Of a DNA stretch of 64,000 nucleotides, positions 7,866-17,704 are shown in pieces. Positions within the stretch are counted from its first letter, which is position 1; each line of letters opens with the position of its first letter. Source of the stretch: Mucilaginibacter glaciei. Its GTDB lineage: Bacteria > Bacteroidota > Bacteroidia > Sphingobacteriales > Sphingobacteriaceae. The DNA lies in the NCBI RefSeq assembly GCF_014773245.1, contig NZ_JACWMX010000005.1:62001-126000 (forward strand). Reading direction: 5' to 3'. The notes below the pieces were generated by a model that was given only the letters and a program-made list of their open reading frames with translations, was not told the origin of the DNA and searched no databases. A program made the translations under genes and the position numbers.

Positions 7866-9610
7866 ATATAAGACGCATAAACCGATCAAAAAGCACCCTG
7901 CTCACCATTTTAGGTTTAGGGCTGTCTGTGGCCGGTTTAGCGCAAAGCAAAGCCGGTAAAGATACCAATGCGGCCAAACCGCTTACCAATGCCGATAGCG
8001 GGCTGGTAAGGCAACTCTACTTTTCGGCCCTGCGCGAAAAAACTATCGAGAACTATAAACTGGCTTCAGAATATTTTAACCGTGTTTTGCAGATAGACCC
8101 CTCCAATGATGCCACCATGTTTGAACTGGCCAACCTGGAGCGGGGGCAAAACAACCCGAAATTATCCCGCACATTGCTGGAACGGGCAGTAACCATTAAC
8201 CCCAACAACGAATGGTACTGGGCGGCACTGGCCGATAATTACGAGAAGACTAATGAGGTTGATAAATTAGAGAACGTTTTTAACCAGCTGATACGCCTTA
8301 ACCCCGGTAAGCCCGATTATTACTACGATAAAGCCAATGCCTTTGCCATTCAGCAAAAGTATAACGAGGCCCTAAAATTATATGACCAGGCAGAGGAATT
8401 GGCCGGCCCGAATGATGACCTGCTTACCAATCGCCAAAAAATATACCTGAAACAGGGTGATATCAAGAACGCTGCAGCAAATTTGGAAAAAGCGATAGCC
8501 GCTAACCCCAATCAGTTAAGATATTACCTGATGCTGGCCGATATTTATAACTCTAACAATTTAAATGATAAAGCTACAGCTGTGTTGGAGCGCGCTAAAA
8601 AGTTAGACCCCAATAACGGTACCTTGCATTTGGCCCTGGCCGATATGTATCGAGAGAAAAAGAATTACGACGCCAGTTTTAAAGAGCTCGAAATTGCCTT
8701 TGCGTTCCCCGATGTAGATATCGACCAAAAAATACGGATCATAATGGGTTATGCCCCTCAATTTCCTGAGGCTAACGCCAAAGCAAGTGCCCTGGCATTA
8801 AGCAAAATTATAACGCAAGCCCACCCTGCAGATAACAAGGCCTTTGCCATTTATGGCGATATGCTTTTACAGAACGAAAAATATAAGGAGGCAAAGGAAG
8901 CCTACAAAAAATCGATCGGACTAAATAGCCAGGCCTATATTGTGCATGAGCAATTGGTAAGGATAGAACTGAGTGATAACGATTATAACGCCGCTGTAAA
9001 AGATGGCGAGAATGCGCTATCCTTTTTCCCTAACCAGGCTTGGATGAATTATTTAGTAGGTGTTGCCTGGCAGCAAAAAAAAGATAATAATAAGGCGATA
9101 AGCTATTTTAAGAATGCGGTGTCGTTAGAATTGGCCGACAAGGATCTGCTTTCGCAGGCATATTCTGCCCTGGGCGATTGCTATCATGGCATCAGCGACA
9201 ATAAAAATTCTGATGCGGCGTATGATAAGGCAATCACTTATAATCCCGATAACGCTTTTACGCTCAACAATTACGCTTATTATTTGTCGTTAAGGAACGA
9301 GCAACTGGTAAAGGCGGCGCAAATGTCAAAGCATAGTAACGAATTGGTGCCGAATACCGCATCATTTGAGGATACCTACGCATGGATACTTTTCAAACAA
9401 AAGAATTACGCCGATGCTAAACTTTGGATAGAAAAAGCGCTCATACATGATAAAGGCGGCAGCGCGGGTAAAACCGAGCATTATGGCGATATCATGTATT
9501 TAATGGGCAATACCGATGCTGCCGTACAGCAATGGACAAAGGCAAAAGCACAAGGTGGTGCATCGCCGGTTTTAGAACGAAAAATAAATGAAAAGAAATA
9601 TATGGAATAA
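7862..9610 (+). CDS. Exported tetratricopeptide repeat (TPR) protein
   Basis: 582 residues. A signal peptide (basic start, hydrophobic TILGLGLSVAGLA, cleavage near AQS) is followed by many TPR units over almost the whole length. Recognisable TPR patterns include repeated A..Y..A....P positions, for example YFNRVLQIDPSNDATMFELA and the final ALGDCYHG block. It probably acts as a periplasmic scaffold. Its start overlaps the flippase stop by 4 nt and its own end overlaps the DUF4292 gene by 23 nt, so the three are likely translated together. The context (flippase, lipoprotein, EnvC-like) points to envelope assembly; the exact role is unknown. Confidence 0.85.
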   Translation: MNIRRINRSKSTLLTILGLGLSVAGLAQSKAGKDTNAAKPLTNADSGLVRQLYFSALREKTIENYKLASEYFNRVLQIDPSNDATMFELANLERGQNNPKLSRTLLERAVTINPNNEWYWAALADNYEKTNEVDKLENVFNQLIRLNPGKPDYYYDKANAFAIQQKYNEALKLYDQAEELAGPNDDLLTNRQKIYLKQGDIKNAAANLEKAIAANPNQLRYYLMLADIYNSNNLNDKATAVLERAKKLDPNNGTLHLALADMYREKKNYDASFKELEIAFAFPDVDIDQKIRIIMGYAPQFPEANAKASALALSKIITQAHPADNKAFAIYGDMLLQNEKYKEAKEAYKKSIGLNSQAYIVHEQLVRIELSDNDYNAAVKDGENALSFFPNQAWMNYLVGVAWQQKKDNNKAISYFKNAVSLELADKDLLSQAYSALGDCYHGISDNKNSDAAYDKAITYNPDNAFTLNNYAYYLSLRNEQLVKAAQMSKHSNELVPNTASFEDTYAWILFKQKNYADAKLWIEKALIHDKGGSAGKTEHYGDIMYLMGNTDAAVQQWTKAKAQGGASPVLERKINEKKYME

Positions 9611-10382
9611 AATAGGGTTTGTTTGCCTGTTGCTTATCGCAGCAAGTTGTTCAACCAAAAAACTGGTCGTGGTGAAACGGCCGGTTGCAGATTCAGCCTC
9701 GGTTGTAAAAACCGATGACAAAGCGGTTAAGATAGCCGCCATTCGTTCCAAACAAGTTACCTTCAATACCTTCTCTGGCAAGGCCAAAGCCAAATTAGTG
9801 GTGAACGGCGATGATAATGACGTAACGCTAAACATTCGCATAGCGCGCGATCAAAAGATCTGGATCTCTATCACCGCCATTGCCGGTATCGAGGTGGCCC
9901 GTGCGCAAATCACGCCTGATAGTTTGCTGGTAGTAAACCGCCTGCAAAGTGTTTATCTGAAAAAGCCTTTTAGTTATGTGTATGGCTACGCCAGTAAGCA
10001 GGTTAACTTCAAAACCATCCAATCGTTACTGGTTGGTAATGCCATAGGCGAGTTGTTGAATGAGGGTGCAGCCTTCAATCCAGAGGGTAACAACACCGCT
10101 GTTAGCGGCCAGTTGCAAGGCCTGATGTATAAATTATTATTAGGTGCCGATTTAAAGGTTACCCAAACTAACCTCTCAAACACCGCTGCAAGGCAGTCAC
10201 TACAGGTAGCCAACAGTGTTTTCATACAAGCCACAAACAGGGTTATCCCATCGCAGGTTGATATTTTATCTACCGCAGGCAGCAATAAAATACAGGCCAA
10301 TTTGCGTTACACCCGGGCCGATTTTGACCTCCCGTTAGAATATCCATTCAGTATCCCAAAAAGTTACGAGCCCGCTAATTAA
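9588..10382 (+). CDS. DUF4292 domain lipoprotein
   Basis: 264 residues with a lipoprotein signal: basic start, hydrophobic core and lipobox ending at C21 (LIAASC). The rest matches the Bacteroidota DUF4292 family as I recognise it: FNTFSGKAKAKL followed by a beta-rich chain, similar in style to LolB/LolA-type lipid-binding folds. It is expected on the periplasmic face of the outer membrane. It begins 23 nt inside the upstream TPR gene and is followed after 19 nt by the EnvC-like gene, an association seen in other Bacteroidota. The molecular function is not established. Confidence 0.85.
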   Translation: MKRNIWNKIGFVCLLLIAASCSTKKLVVVKRPVADSASVVKTDDKAVKIAAIRSKQVTFNTFSGKAKAKLVVNGDDNDVTLNIRIARDQKIWISITAIAGIEVARAQITPDSLLVVNRLQSVYLKKPFSYVYGYASKQVNFKTIQSLLVGNAIGELLNEGAAFNPEGNNTAVSGQLQGLMYKLLLGADLKVTQTNLSNTAARQSLQVANSVFIQATNRVIPSQVDILSTAGSNKIQANLRYTRADFDLPLEYPFSIPKSYEPAN

Positions 10383-10401
10383 AAAATTATATTTTTGATG
10401 G

Positions 10402-11697
10402 ATGAAATTTTTTAGAACAGTCCTCTTTCTTTCCTTCGTTTTGGCAGCTACAGGCGCGTTTGCGCAAAGCAGCTCGGAGTTAAAACGCAGGCGCGATAAG
10501 CTTTCAGACGAGTTGGAGCAGCTTAATCGCGAATATCAGGAAACGGCCAGTAATAAAAAGGTTTCATTAAAACAGCTTAACATTTTAAAGGCGCAAATAA
10601 ACCTGCGCGAAGAAAAGATAGTTAACATCAACTCCGAAGTAAGAAACTTAGATAATCAAATCTCACAGAGCAATAATACCGTACGTACATTACAAAGCCA
10701 GTTAGACCAGCTTAAAAAAGAATACGCCGGGATGGTGTTGTTTGCCTATCGTAATCAAAGTGCTTATAATAAACTGATGTTTATTTTTGCAGCTAAAGAT
10801 TTTAACCAGGCTTACAGGCGGTTAAAATACCTGCAGCAATTTGGCACTTACAGGGAGCGGCAGGCGGGATACATCCAGGGTACGCAAAAGGACCTCAACA
10901 TTAAGATAGTTGAGTTAGATAAAGATAAAAAGCAAAAGAATAACCTGCTAACTGAGCAGGAGAAGGAAAAAGAAACACTTGGTAAAGAAAAAAACAACCA
11001 GGTAAAAGTAATAGTTGACCTGTCTAAACACCAGGGCGAGTTAAAGCAACAGCAAAGGGATGTGCAAAAACGAATAGCACAAGCCCGCAGGCAGATAGAT
11101 ATTGCCATCCGTAAAGAAATTGAAGATGCACGGCGCGAGGCCGAGGCAAAGGCAGCGGCAGCGGCGAAAATTGCAGCCGCTAAAGCTAAGGCCGAGAACC
11201 GCGATGTTGCCCCCCCTGTTAAAAAGGCGATCAACAAGTCATCAACTAACAGCGAGGTGCTGAATGCAACACCCGAGGCTACCAAGTTGTCTAACGACTT
11301 TTTAGGTAACCGTGGTCGTTTACCGTGGCCCGTGGCTAATGGCCAGCTGGTGCATGGTTTTGGTACTTATACCGATAGCGAGGGAATTCGTAATGATAAC
11401 CCGGGCTATGAGATAAGGACCGGTGCAGGGGCTGCCGTGAGGGCTGTGTTCGAGGGTGAGGTAACCAAGCTGGTTGATGTGAGTGGTACTTACCTGGTTA
11501 TTATTAAACATGGAGAGTATTTTACAGCATACTCTAACTTGAAATCTGTCAATGTGGCTAAGGGGCAAAAGGTAAGTACTAAGCAAAGTATTGGCACCGT
11601 AGCCACAGACCCCGGCAGCGGCGAGGCCGAAGTGATTTTTTGCTTATATAAGGGTTCTGCGCCTGTCAATCCTAAGCTTTGGCTGGCAGACAATTAG
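10402..11697 (+). CDS. EnvC-like murein hydrolase activator (coiled coil plus degenerate LytM/M23 domain)
   Basis: 431 residues. The signal peptide ends near residue 21 (TGAFAQ). Residues ~25-260 form a long coiled coil, with a Lys/Ala-rich stretch near the end. A LytM/peptidase M23 domain begins around 305 (GRLPWPVANGQ) and reaches the C-terminus. The M23 zinc ligands are missing: where HxGxD is expected the chain reads NPGYEIRT, and where HxHFE is expected it reads EVIFCLY. Like E. coli EnvC, it should therefore not cut peptidoglycan itself but activate an amidase at the division site; the partner amidase is not in the window. It is the last gene of the acylphosphatase-flippase-TPR-DUF4292 cluster. 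Confidence 0.9.
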   Translation: MKFFRTVLFLSFVLAATGAFAQSSSELKRRRDKLSDELEQLNREYQETASNKKVSLKQLNILKAQINLREEKIVNINSEVRNLDNQISQSNNTVRTLQSQLDQLKKEYAGMVLFAYRNQSAYNKLMFIFAAKDFNQAYRRLKYLQQFGTYRERQAGYIQGTQKDLNIKIVELDKDKKQKNNLLTEQEKEKETLGKEKNNQVKVIVDLSKHQGELKQQQRDVQKRIAQARRQIDIAIRKEIEDARREAEAKAAAAAKIAAAKAKAENRDVAPPVKKAINKSSTNSEVLNATPEATKLSNDFLGNRGRLPWPVANGQLVHGFGTYTDSEGIRNDNPGYEIRTGAGAAVRAVFEGEVTKLVDVSGTYLVIIKHGEYFTAYSNLKSVNVAKGQKVSTKQSIGTVATDPGSGEAEVIFCLYKGSAPVNPKLWLADN

Positions 11698-11723
11698 TAG
11701 AACTTTATAGCGTTGTAATTGTA

Positions 11724-11731
11724 TATATTTG
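11724..11731 (+). promoter_or_regulatory. Promoter -7 box of the first tatA-like gene
   Basis: TATATTTG fits TAnnTTTG and ends 20 nt before the ATG at 11752. It also shows that the in-frame TTG at 11719 lies in the promoter and is not the start. No convincing -33 element was seen. Confidence 0.5.
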
Positions 11732-11751
11732 TAACTTTAATAAACACCGGA

Positions 11752-12210
11752 ATGTTAGGTACAGTTTTTTTATTTTTAAATATAGGTGGTGGCGAAATGA
11801 TCCTGATCGTGTTTGCCGCGCTGATGTTGTTCGGTGGCGAAAAGCTGCCTGAGCTGGCACGTGGGTTGGGTAAAGGTATCCGTGATTTTAAGGATGCATC
11901 CGAGGATGTTAAGCGCGAGATAAACAACCAGATAAATAATTATGAGGATAAAAAGACCGAAATCAAGACATCAGAGGAAGAGCAAAAGGTAAATTCATAC
12001 GAACCTGTTGCAGGTGCATTGCCGGCTTATGAAGGCCACGCCGCAACAGATGCTATTGAAGAGACTGAGATTCATAACCCGGAGGCACCTGAAACTTATG
12101 AGCATAAGGAAGTAGAACAGCCGGCTATTGAACATGAACACAGCGGCAGCATCGATCTGCAAAAGAAAGATGAGCCTGTTGCGAAAACTACAGAAGAGCA
12201 TTATAAATAA
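11752..12210 (+). CDS. Twin-arginine translocase TatA/TatE family subunit, long acidic tail
   Basis: 152 residues from the ATG at 11752. The N-terminal membrane helix (~14-30, EMILIVFAALMLFGGEKLPE) is followed by the amphipathic helix LARGLGKGIRDFKDA, the TatA signature. The tail of about 100 residues is rich in Glu, Lys and His and is longer than in most TatA proteins. TatA forms the pore-like part of the Tat system for folded proteins. A second, shorter tatA follows after 37 nt. No tatC is in the window. The two copies could be TatA and a TatB-like or TatE-like variant; the sequence alone does not decide. Confidence 0.87.
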   Translation: MLGTVFLFLNIGGGEMILIVFAALMLFGGEKLPELARGLGKGIRDFKDASEDVKREINNQINNYEDKKTEIKTSEEEQKVNSYEPVAGALPAYEGHAATDAIEETEIHNPEAPETYEHKEVEQPAIEHEHSGSIDLQKKDEPVAKTTEEHYK

Positions 12211-12247
12211 TCACAAAAATATTAACATAACATAAATTCAAATTATC

Positions 12248-12433
12248 ATGGGTGGATTAGGCGCACCAGAAATTATTCTGATCATCGTTGCAATATTAAT
12301 TATGTTCGGCGGTAAAAAAATTCCTGAACTAATGAAAGGTTTAGGCAAAGGTGTAAAGGAATTTAAAGACGCGCAGAACGGCGAAAGCACTACTGCAAAC
12401 ACAACAACTACAGAAGAGAAACCAAAGGTTTAG
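12248..12433 (+). CDS. tatA: Twin-arginine translocase subunit TatA
   Basis: 61 residues, the usual short TatA: one membrane helix ([21 protein letters not shown]) with the FGGKK[IL]PEL hinge, an amphipathic helix ([14 protein letters not shown]) and a short Thr/Glu-rich tail. It would assemble with TatC to export folded proteins bearing twin-arginine signals. It follows the longer tatA-like gene by 37 nt and is followed by a terminator at 12480-12525, so the two tat genes form one unit. Confidence 0.92.
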   Translation: MGGLGAPEIILIIVAILIMFGGKKIPELMKGLGKGVKEFKDAQNGESTTANTTTTEEKPKV

Positions 12434-12479
12434 TCGCTATAATTATTGCAACCGGCTTTTGTTAGCCGTTTAAACTTAT

Positions 12480-12525
12480 AACTTATCTGGTGAAATATTT
12501 ATGTTTCATCGGATAAGTTTTTTTA
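12480..12525 (+). terminator. Intrinsic terminator after the tat genes
   Basis: AACTTATC (12480-12487) pairs with GATAAGTT (12512-12519), and inner TGAAA pairs with TTTCA, followed by a T run. A weaker hairpin precedes it (AACCGGCT / AGCCGTT, about 12450-12471). The T run also overlaps the proposed gatA promoter box. Confidence 0.75.
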
Positions 12526-12531
12526 CTTTTA
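12524..12531 (+). promoter_or_regulatory. Possible promoter -7 box of gatA
   Basis: TACTTTTA differs from TAnnTTTG only in the last base and lies 4 nt before the gatA ATG, the same spacing as at rlmN and sdaA. It predicts a leaderless mRNA. It overlaps the end of the upstream terminator. Confidence 0.4.
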
Positions 12532-12535
12532 GCGC

Positions 12536-13960
12536 ATGTCTATATACTACTCCTCTTATAATGAGATTAAGAGCGGACTGCAAAGCGGGGAAATAACAGC
12601 CGATGAGTTGGTGAAAGGGTACCTGCAGCAAATAAAAAAATACGCGCATTTAAATGTGTTTAACGAGGTTTTTGAGCAAGAGGCGCTGGCCATTGCAAAA
12701 GCCGTTGATGTTAAAATAAAGGAGGGCACCTCAGGCAAGCTGGCCGGGATGGTTATTGCTATTAAGGATAACATTTGTTATAAGGGGCATAAAGTTACCG
12801 CGTCATCAAAAATTCTTGAAAACTTCACTTCAATATATTCTGCAACCATAGTTGATCGTTTGCTGGCCGAGGATGCCATCATTATAGGCCGCTGCAATTG
12901 CGACGAATTTGCTATGGGCGCCGCTAACGAGAACTCCTACTTTGGCCCCGTAAAAAACTACGCCGACGAAAGCCGCGTAGCGGGAGGCTCATCGGGTGGT
13001 TCGGCGGCGGCAGTGCAGGCTAAAATGTGCCATGCCGCCATAGGTACAGATACAGGCGGATCGGTACGCCAACCCGCTGCATTTTGCGGGGTAGTGGGGT
13101 TAAAGCCTACCTACGGGCGTATTTCGCGGCACGGCATCATTTCCTATGCATCATCTTTTGATCAGGTAGGTACCTTAACAAACTCTGTTGCCGATGCTGC
13201 CCTGCTTTTGCAGGTGATGGCTGGTGCCGATGAGTTTGACAGTACGCTATCACAAACCCCCGTTCCGGATTATGCCGCGCAGATCACGTTGCCGGGTAAA
13301 AAGAAGATCGCTTATTTACAAGAAGCCCTCTCCAGCCCCGGCGTTGATGCCGAGGTAAAGAATACCCTCGTAACCGCGATAGAAAAATTGCGCGCGGACG
13401 GCCACGAGGTTAAAGCCATATCATTTGACTACCTGGAATACCTTGTGCCAACTTATTATATTCTGGCCATGGCCGAAGCTTCATCAAACCTTGCCCGGTA
13501 CGATGGGGTGCATTTTGGCTACCGCAGCCCAAATGCTACCGATCTGGTATCTACCTATAAACTCTCCCGGTCAGAAGGTTTTGGTAAAGAGGTTAAACGG
13601 CGGATCATGCTGGGTACATTTGTGTTAAGTGCAGGCTACTACGATGCTTATTATGCCAAGGCGCAAAAAGTACGGCGGTTAATCAGGAATAAAACCAATG
13701 AACTGTTAGCTGAATTCGACCTCATCCTTACACCCACAGCTCCCGAGTCGGCCTTTGAACTTGGTAAAAAGGAAAAAGATCCGGTAGTAACCTACCTGTA
13801 TGATATTTTTACGGTGCAAGCATCGCTGGCTGGTTTGCCTGCAATTTCGTTACCTACAGGCAATAATAGTGACGGGTTGCCGTTAGCGTTACAGTTTTTA
13901 TCTAAAGCCTTTTCCGAACAAGAACTGTTAAATTTTTCTGATTATTTCCTGAAGCTGTAA
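12536..13960 (+). CDS. gatA: Aspartyl/glutamyl-tRNA amidotransferase subunit A
   Basis: 474 residues, the normal length for GatA. It is the glutaminase subunit of GatCAB, which frees ammonia from glutamine to convert Glu-tRNA(Gln) (and Asp-tRNA(Asn)) to the correct aminoacyl-tRNA. The amidase catalytic triad is complete: K77 (VIAIKDNI), S152 in the RVAGGSSGGSAAAV loop and S176 in TDTGGSVRQPA. gatB and gatC are not adjacent. It is preceded by the tat terminator and followed after 59 nt by a lytic transglycosylase; I see no operon partner. Confidence 0.96.
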   Translation: MSIYYSSYNEIKSGLQSGEITADELVKGYLQQIKKYAHLNVFNEVFEQEALAIAKAVDVKIKEGTSGKLAGMVIAIKDNICYKGHKVTASSKILENFTSIYSATIVDRLLAEDAIIIGRCNCDEFAMGAANENSYFGPVKNYADESRVAGGSSGGSAAAVQAKMCHAAIGTDTGGSVRQPAAFCGVVGLKPTYGRISRHGIISYASSFDQVGTLTNSVADAALLLQVMAGADEFDSTLSQTPVPDYAAQITLPGKKKIAYLQEALSSPGVDAEVKNTLVTAIEKLRADGHEVKAISFDYLEYLVPTYYILAMAEASSNLARYDGVHFGYRSPNATDLVSTYKLSRSEGFGKEVKRRIMLGTFVLSAGYYDAYYAKAQKVRRLIRNKTNELLAEFDLILTPTAPESAFELGKKEKDPVVTYLYDIFTVQASLAGLPAISLPTGNNSDGLPLALQFLSKAFSEQELLNFSDYFLKL

Positions 13961-14019
13961 AAACACGCTATATTAGTGTATACTTAGTTTCTCGAAAATT
14001 AATTTTTTGACTGTAAAGT

Positions 14020-15288
14020 ATGAAGAGACTGTTTACTTTTTTTATTTGTATCGCGCTGGTACAAATAGTTAAAGCCAATGCCGCAACTCATTTCCAGAGT
14101 ACAAAATTGCTGGTTGCCACGGCAGATACCATTGAACTTTTACCTGTTGCACAGGTGCCGGTGTCCATCTACAAAAATGTGATCTACAAACGCCGCTTAG
14201 ACTCTATCCAGCGGGATGTAGCCTTGGATTATAACGAGTTTGTACAAGGCTACATTGACAACTACCTGGGCCGCCGCGACGAGATGGGCCGCATATTAGG
14301 CCTTAGCAAATACTACTTCCCAATTTATGAAAAGGCATTAAGCGATGTAGGTGTGCCGGACGAGATTAAGTACCTTTCCATAGTCGAATCAGCTCTTAAC
14401 CCTAATGCCGTATCAAGGGTAGGTGCAGCCGGCCCATGGCAGTTCATGTCAGAAACTGCAAAGATCTACGGGCTAAAAATGAACGATTATGTAGACGAAC
14501 GCCGCGATCCTGTGCAGGCCAGCTATGCCGCTGCCGCCTATCTAAAGGATGCCTACCAGCAATTTGGCGATTGGTTGCTGGCCATAGCATCATATAACTG
14601 CGGAAAAAGCAATGTGGAGAAAGCTTTGGAACTGACAGGTGCGCATGATTACTGGTCAATCCGTAAATATCTGCCAGCCGAAACCCGGGGCTATGTCCCT
14701 GCCTATATCGCTGTAAGTTATGTAATGAATTATTACAAACGCCACAACTTGCCTACTTATGCCAGCGATATCGCTTTAAGAACCGATACCGTGATGGTGA
14801 ATAAATTTGTACCCTTATCAAAAATAGCACAGGTACTGGGTGTCACCACTAAAGAAATCGGTGTATTGAACCCAGCTTACCGCATGATGGTGGTAAACGG
14901 GTCAGACAAAGCTCCGCGTAAATTAATTATCCCGCTGCAAACTTACAAGGAAAGAACTGCCGCTTTAACCCAGGTGTTAAACAACCCGGATGGGCCGGTG
15001 CCCATCGTACATACCCCGCCGCCGGTTTACATGGTAGCAGCACAACCCAAACAGGTCCCCGGATTGGCAGTTGGTCCTGGTTATGTTACGGCAACAAATC
15101 CAGCTACGCCGGGCGCGCCCCGCAATTTACCAAGCTACCATACTACGCAAAAAGGCGATACCTTTACATCGATTGCAGCCCAATACGGTGTTAACGTTGA
15201 TGAGCTGATGAAGCTGAATGTTGAATTTGGCGGCAGTAAAACGGTGCACCTGCAGCCCGGCCTAACGGTTAAGGTAACCAAGGGTTAA
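14020..15288 (+). CDS. Lytic transglycosylase with LysM domain (MltD-like)
   Basis: 422 residues. A signal peptide of about 21 residues is followed by an SLT (family 1) lysozyme-like domain at ~95-240 with catalytic E123 in IVESALNPNA and the motifs GPWQFMSETAKIYGL and IASYNCGKSNVEKAL. A C-terminal LysM module (~377-420, HTTQKGDTFTSIAAQYGV) binds peptidoglycan. A second LysM-like stretch is possible around 260-310 (KFVPLSKIAQVLGV). It would cut glycan strands in the periplasm to form 1,6-anhydro ends. A strong terminator follows, so it is probably a single-gene unit. Confidence 0.92.
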   Translation: MKRLFTFFICIALVQIVKANAATHFQSTKLLVATADTIELLPVAQVPVSIYKNVIYKRRLDSIQRDVALDYNEFVQGYIDNYLGRRDEMGRILGLSKYYFPIYEKALSDVGVPDEIKYLSIVESALNPNAVSRVGAAGPWQFMSETAKIYGLKMNDYVDERRDPVQASYAAAAYLKDAYQQFGDWLLAIASYNCGKSNVEKALELTGAHDYWSIRKYLPAETRGYVPAYIAVSYVMNYYKRHNLPTYASDIALRTDTVMVNKFVPLSKIAQVLGVTTKEIGVLNPAYRMMVVNGSDKAPRKLIIPLQTYKERTAALTQVLNNPDGPVPIVHTPPPVYMVAAQPKQVPGLAVGPGYVTATNPATPGAPRNLPSYHTTQKGDTFTSIAAQYGVNVDELMKLNVEFGGSKTVHLQPGLTVKVTKG

Positions 15289-15302
15289 CAAGATATTTTA
15301 GT

Positions 15303-15340
15303 AAGCCCGGTTTTGATGTTTTCAAAGCCGGGCTTTTTTA
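15303..15340 (+). terminator. Intrinsic terminator
   Basis: A strong hairpin: AAGCCCGG (15303-15310) pairs with CCGGGCTT (15328-15335) and inner TTTGA pairs with TCAAA, followed by a T run. It ends the lytic transglycosylase transcript and insulates the malic enzyme promoter. Confidence 0.9.
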
Positions 15341-15365
15341 TTGCCCGCTTTCAGGAAAAGTAATG

Positions 15366-15373
15366 TAATTTTG
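15366..15373 (+). promoter_or_regulatory. Promoter -7 box of the malic enzyme operon
   Basis: TAATTTTG is a full match to TAnnTTTG and lies 22 nt before the ATG. A TTG at 15341-15343 is 22 nt upstream and could serve as the -33 element, although it overlaps the terminator region. It would drive maeB-ruvA-sprA. Confidence 0.6.
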
Positions 15374-15395
15374 GGCGCTTGAATTTGAGAGAACC

Positions 15396-17696
15396 ATGAA
15401 CAAACCAAATCGTAAACAGGAGGCTTTAAATTACCACTCAAAAGGCCGCCCCGGTAAAATACAGGTAGTACCAACCAAACCTACCAATTCTCAACGCGAC
15501 TTGACTCTGGCTTATTCGCCGGGTGTTGCAGAGCCCTGCCTGCGCATTGCCGAAAATGTAGAAGATGTATATAAATATACTGCCAAGGGGAACCTGGTAG
15601 CTGTTATCAGCAATGGCACGGCGGTTTTAGGCCTGGGTAATATTGGCCCCGAAGCCAGTAAACCGGTAATGGAAGGTAAAGGCCTGCTGTTTAAGATCTA
15701 TGCGGATATTGATGTGTTCGACTTGGAAGTGAACGCTAAAACCGTTGATGAATTTGTAAACATTGTAAAAGCGCTTGAGCCAACTTTTGGCGGCGTAAAC
15801 CTCGAAGATATATCGGCCCCCACCTGTTTTGAAATAGAACGCAGGCTAAAGGCCGAAATGAAGATCCCTGTAATGCACGATGATCAGCACGGTACGGCCA
15901 TAATATCCGGAGCCGCGCTGATGAACGCCTGTGAGATTCAGGGAAAGAAATTAGATAAGATCAAACTGGTAGTGAACGGAGCCGGTGCGGCAGCGGTTTC
16001 CTGTACCAAAATGTACCTTTCATTAGGCGTTAAAAAAGAGAACCTGGTGATGTTTGACATCAACGGTGTACTAACGCCTGATCGTAACGACCTGGACGAA
16101 ATGCGCTTGCAGTTTGCTACCAACCTTAAGGATGTAAATACATTGGCCGATGCCATGAAGGGTGCTGATGTATTTGTTGGCCTTTCAGCAGGTAACGTAG
16201 TTACCCCCGCTATGCTGGTGAGCATGGCCAAAAATCCAATTGTATTTGCAATGGCCAACCCCGAGCCCGAGATCAATTTCGACCTGGCTGTTGCCGCACG
16301 TAAGGATATCATTATGGCTACCGGCCGGTCTGATTTTCCTAACCAGGTGAATAACGTATTGGGTTTCCCGTACATCTTCCGCGGTGCGTTGGATGTAAGG
16401 GCTACCGCTATAAATGAGGAAATGAAGATTGCCGCGGTACATGCCATAGCCGAAATGGCTAAGAAGCCTGTACCCGAAGCTGTTAATTTAGCTTATAACA
16501 TCACCAACCTTAAATTTGGCAGGGATTATATCATCCCTAAACCAATGGATCAGCGGTTAATTACAGAAGTTTCATCGGCAGTGGCAAGGGCGGCAATGGA
16601 ATCGGGCGTGGCCCGCAAGGCTATTACCGATTGGGCGGCTTATCATGAAGAATTGCTATCGCGCTTGGGTAATAATAATAAATTGCTGCGCGATATTACG
16701 AATAAGGCAAAGCAAGAGCCAAAACGTGTTGTATTTGCCGAGGCTGATACTTACAAAATATTACGTGCTGCGCAGATAGTAAAAGACGAGGGTATCGCTA
16801 TCCCTATTTTGTTGGGTAATATCGCCAAGATCAAACAGATCATTAAAGAAAATGAACTTGACCTGGATGATGTGGAGATGATCGATACCCGTGAGGATTG
16901 CGAACGCTCGCAGGAGTTTACCGAGTTTTTATTCAAAAAGCGCCAGCGCCGTGGTATCACTATGGTGGAGGCTAAAAAACTGATCATTGATCGTAACTAC
17001 TATGGTGCGTGCATGGTGCAGTTTGGCCAGGCCGACGCGTTGATTTCCGGGTTGACAAAAAACTACGTATCAACCGTTAAGCCTGCATTACAAATTATCG
17101 GTACAGAAGAAGGCGTTAACCGCGTAGCGGGGATGTACCTGATGATCACGGAAAAAGGGCCGGTATTTTTTGCCGATACTACAGTTAACGTAAACCCTAC
17201 CACGCAGGAACTGGTAGATATTACCGTACTGGTTGAGCGGGCGGTAACCCGCTTTAACATTAAGCCAAGGGTAGCGCTTTTGTCTTACTCCAACTTTGGA
17301 TCTAACGAGGGCGAGATCCCTGAGAAAACCCGCGAGGCGGTACGCATCCTGCACGAAAAATATCCGAATATGGTTGTAGACGGCGAGATGCAGGCCAACT
17401 TTGCCTTGAACTCAAATCTTTTGAAAGAGAATTTTGAATTCTCAACATTAAACGGCAGTCCGGCAAATACTCTGATATTCCCTACATTAGAGGCCGGTAA
17501 CATTGCCTATAAGCTACTGCAGGAAATTGGCGGTGCTGAAGCAGTTGGCCCTATTTTGCTCGGTTTGAAAAAGCCTGTACACGTGTTGCAGTTAGGCAGC
17601 TCGGTAAGGGAAATTGTTAATATGGTTACTATAGCCGTGGTTGACGCGCAGGCAAAAGCCCGTGCCGAGGCAGAAAAGAAAACTAAAAAGAAATAA
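15396..17696 (+). CDS. maeB: NADP-dependent malic enzyme with C-terminal phosphotransacetylase-like domain
   Basis: 766 residues. The N-terminal half (~1-410) is a malic enzyme: substrate/metal motifs such as [28 protein letters not shown] and the nucleotide-binding GAGAAAVSC. The C-terminal half (~430-760) resembles phosphate acetyltransferase but normally lacks that activity and serves for acetyl-CoA regulation in MaeB. The enzyme converts malate to pyruvate and CO2 with NADPH formation. This two-domain form is common in Bacteroidota and proteobacteria. The gene has its own promoter and is followed after 8 nt by ruvA. Confidence 0.95.
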   Translation: MNKPNRKQEALNYHSKGRPGKIQVVPTKPTNSQRDLTLAYSPGVAEPCLRIAENVEDVYKYTAKGNLVAVISNGTAVLGLGNIGPEASKPVMEGKGLLFKIYADIDVFDLEVNAKTVDEFVNIVKALEPTFGGVNLEDISAPTCFEIERRLKAEMKIPVMHDDQHGTAIISGAALMNACEIQGKKLDKIKLVVNGAGAAAVSCTKMYLSLGVKKENLVMFDINGVLTPDRNDLDEMRLQFATNLKDVNTLADAMKGADVFVGLSAGNVVTPAMLVSMAKNPIVFAMANPEPEINFDLAVAARKDIIMATGRSDFPNQVNNVLGFPYIFRGALDVRATAINEEMKIAAVHAIAEMAKKPVPEAVNLAYNITNLKFGRDYIIPKPMDQRLITEVSSAVARAAMESGVARKAITDWAAYHEELLSRLGNNNKLLRDITNKAKQEPKRVVFAEADTYKILRAAQIVKDEGIAIPILLGNIAKIKQIIKENELDLDDVEMIDTREDCERSQEFTEFLFKKRQRRGITMVEAKKLIIDRNYYGACMVQFGQADALISGLTKNYVSTVKPALQIIGTEEGVNRVAGMYLMITEKGPVFFADTTVNVNPTTQELVDITVLVERAVTRFNIKPRVALLSYSNFGSNEGEIPEKTREAVRILHEKYPNMVVDGEMQANFALNSNLLKENFEFSTLNGSPANTLIFPTLEAGNIAYKLLQEIGGAEAVGPILLGLKKPVHVLQLGSSVREIVNMVTIAVVDAQAKARAEAEKKTKKK

Positions 17697-17704
17697 CCTA
17701 CTAT

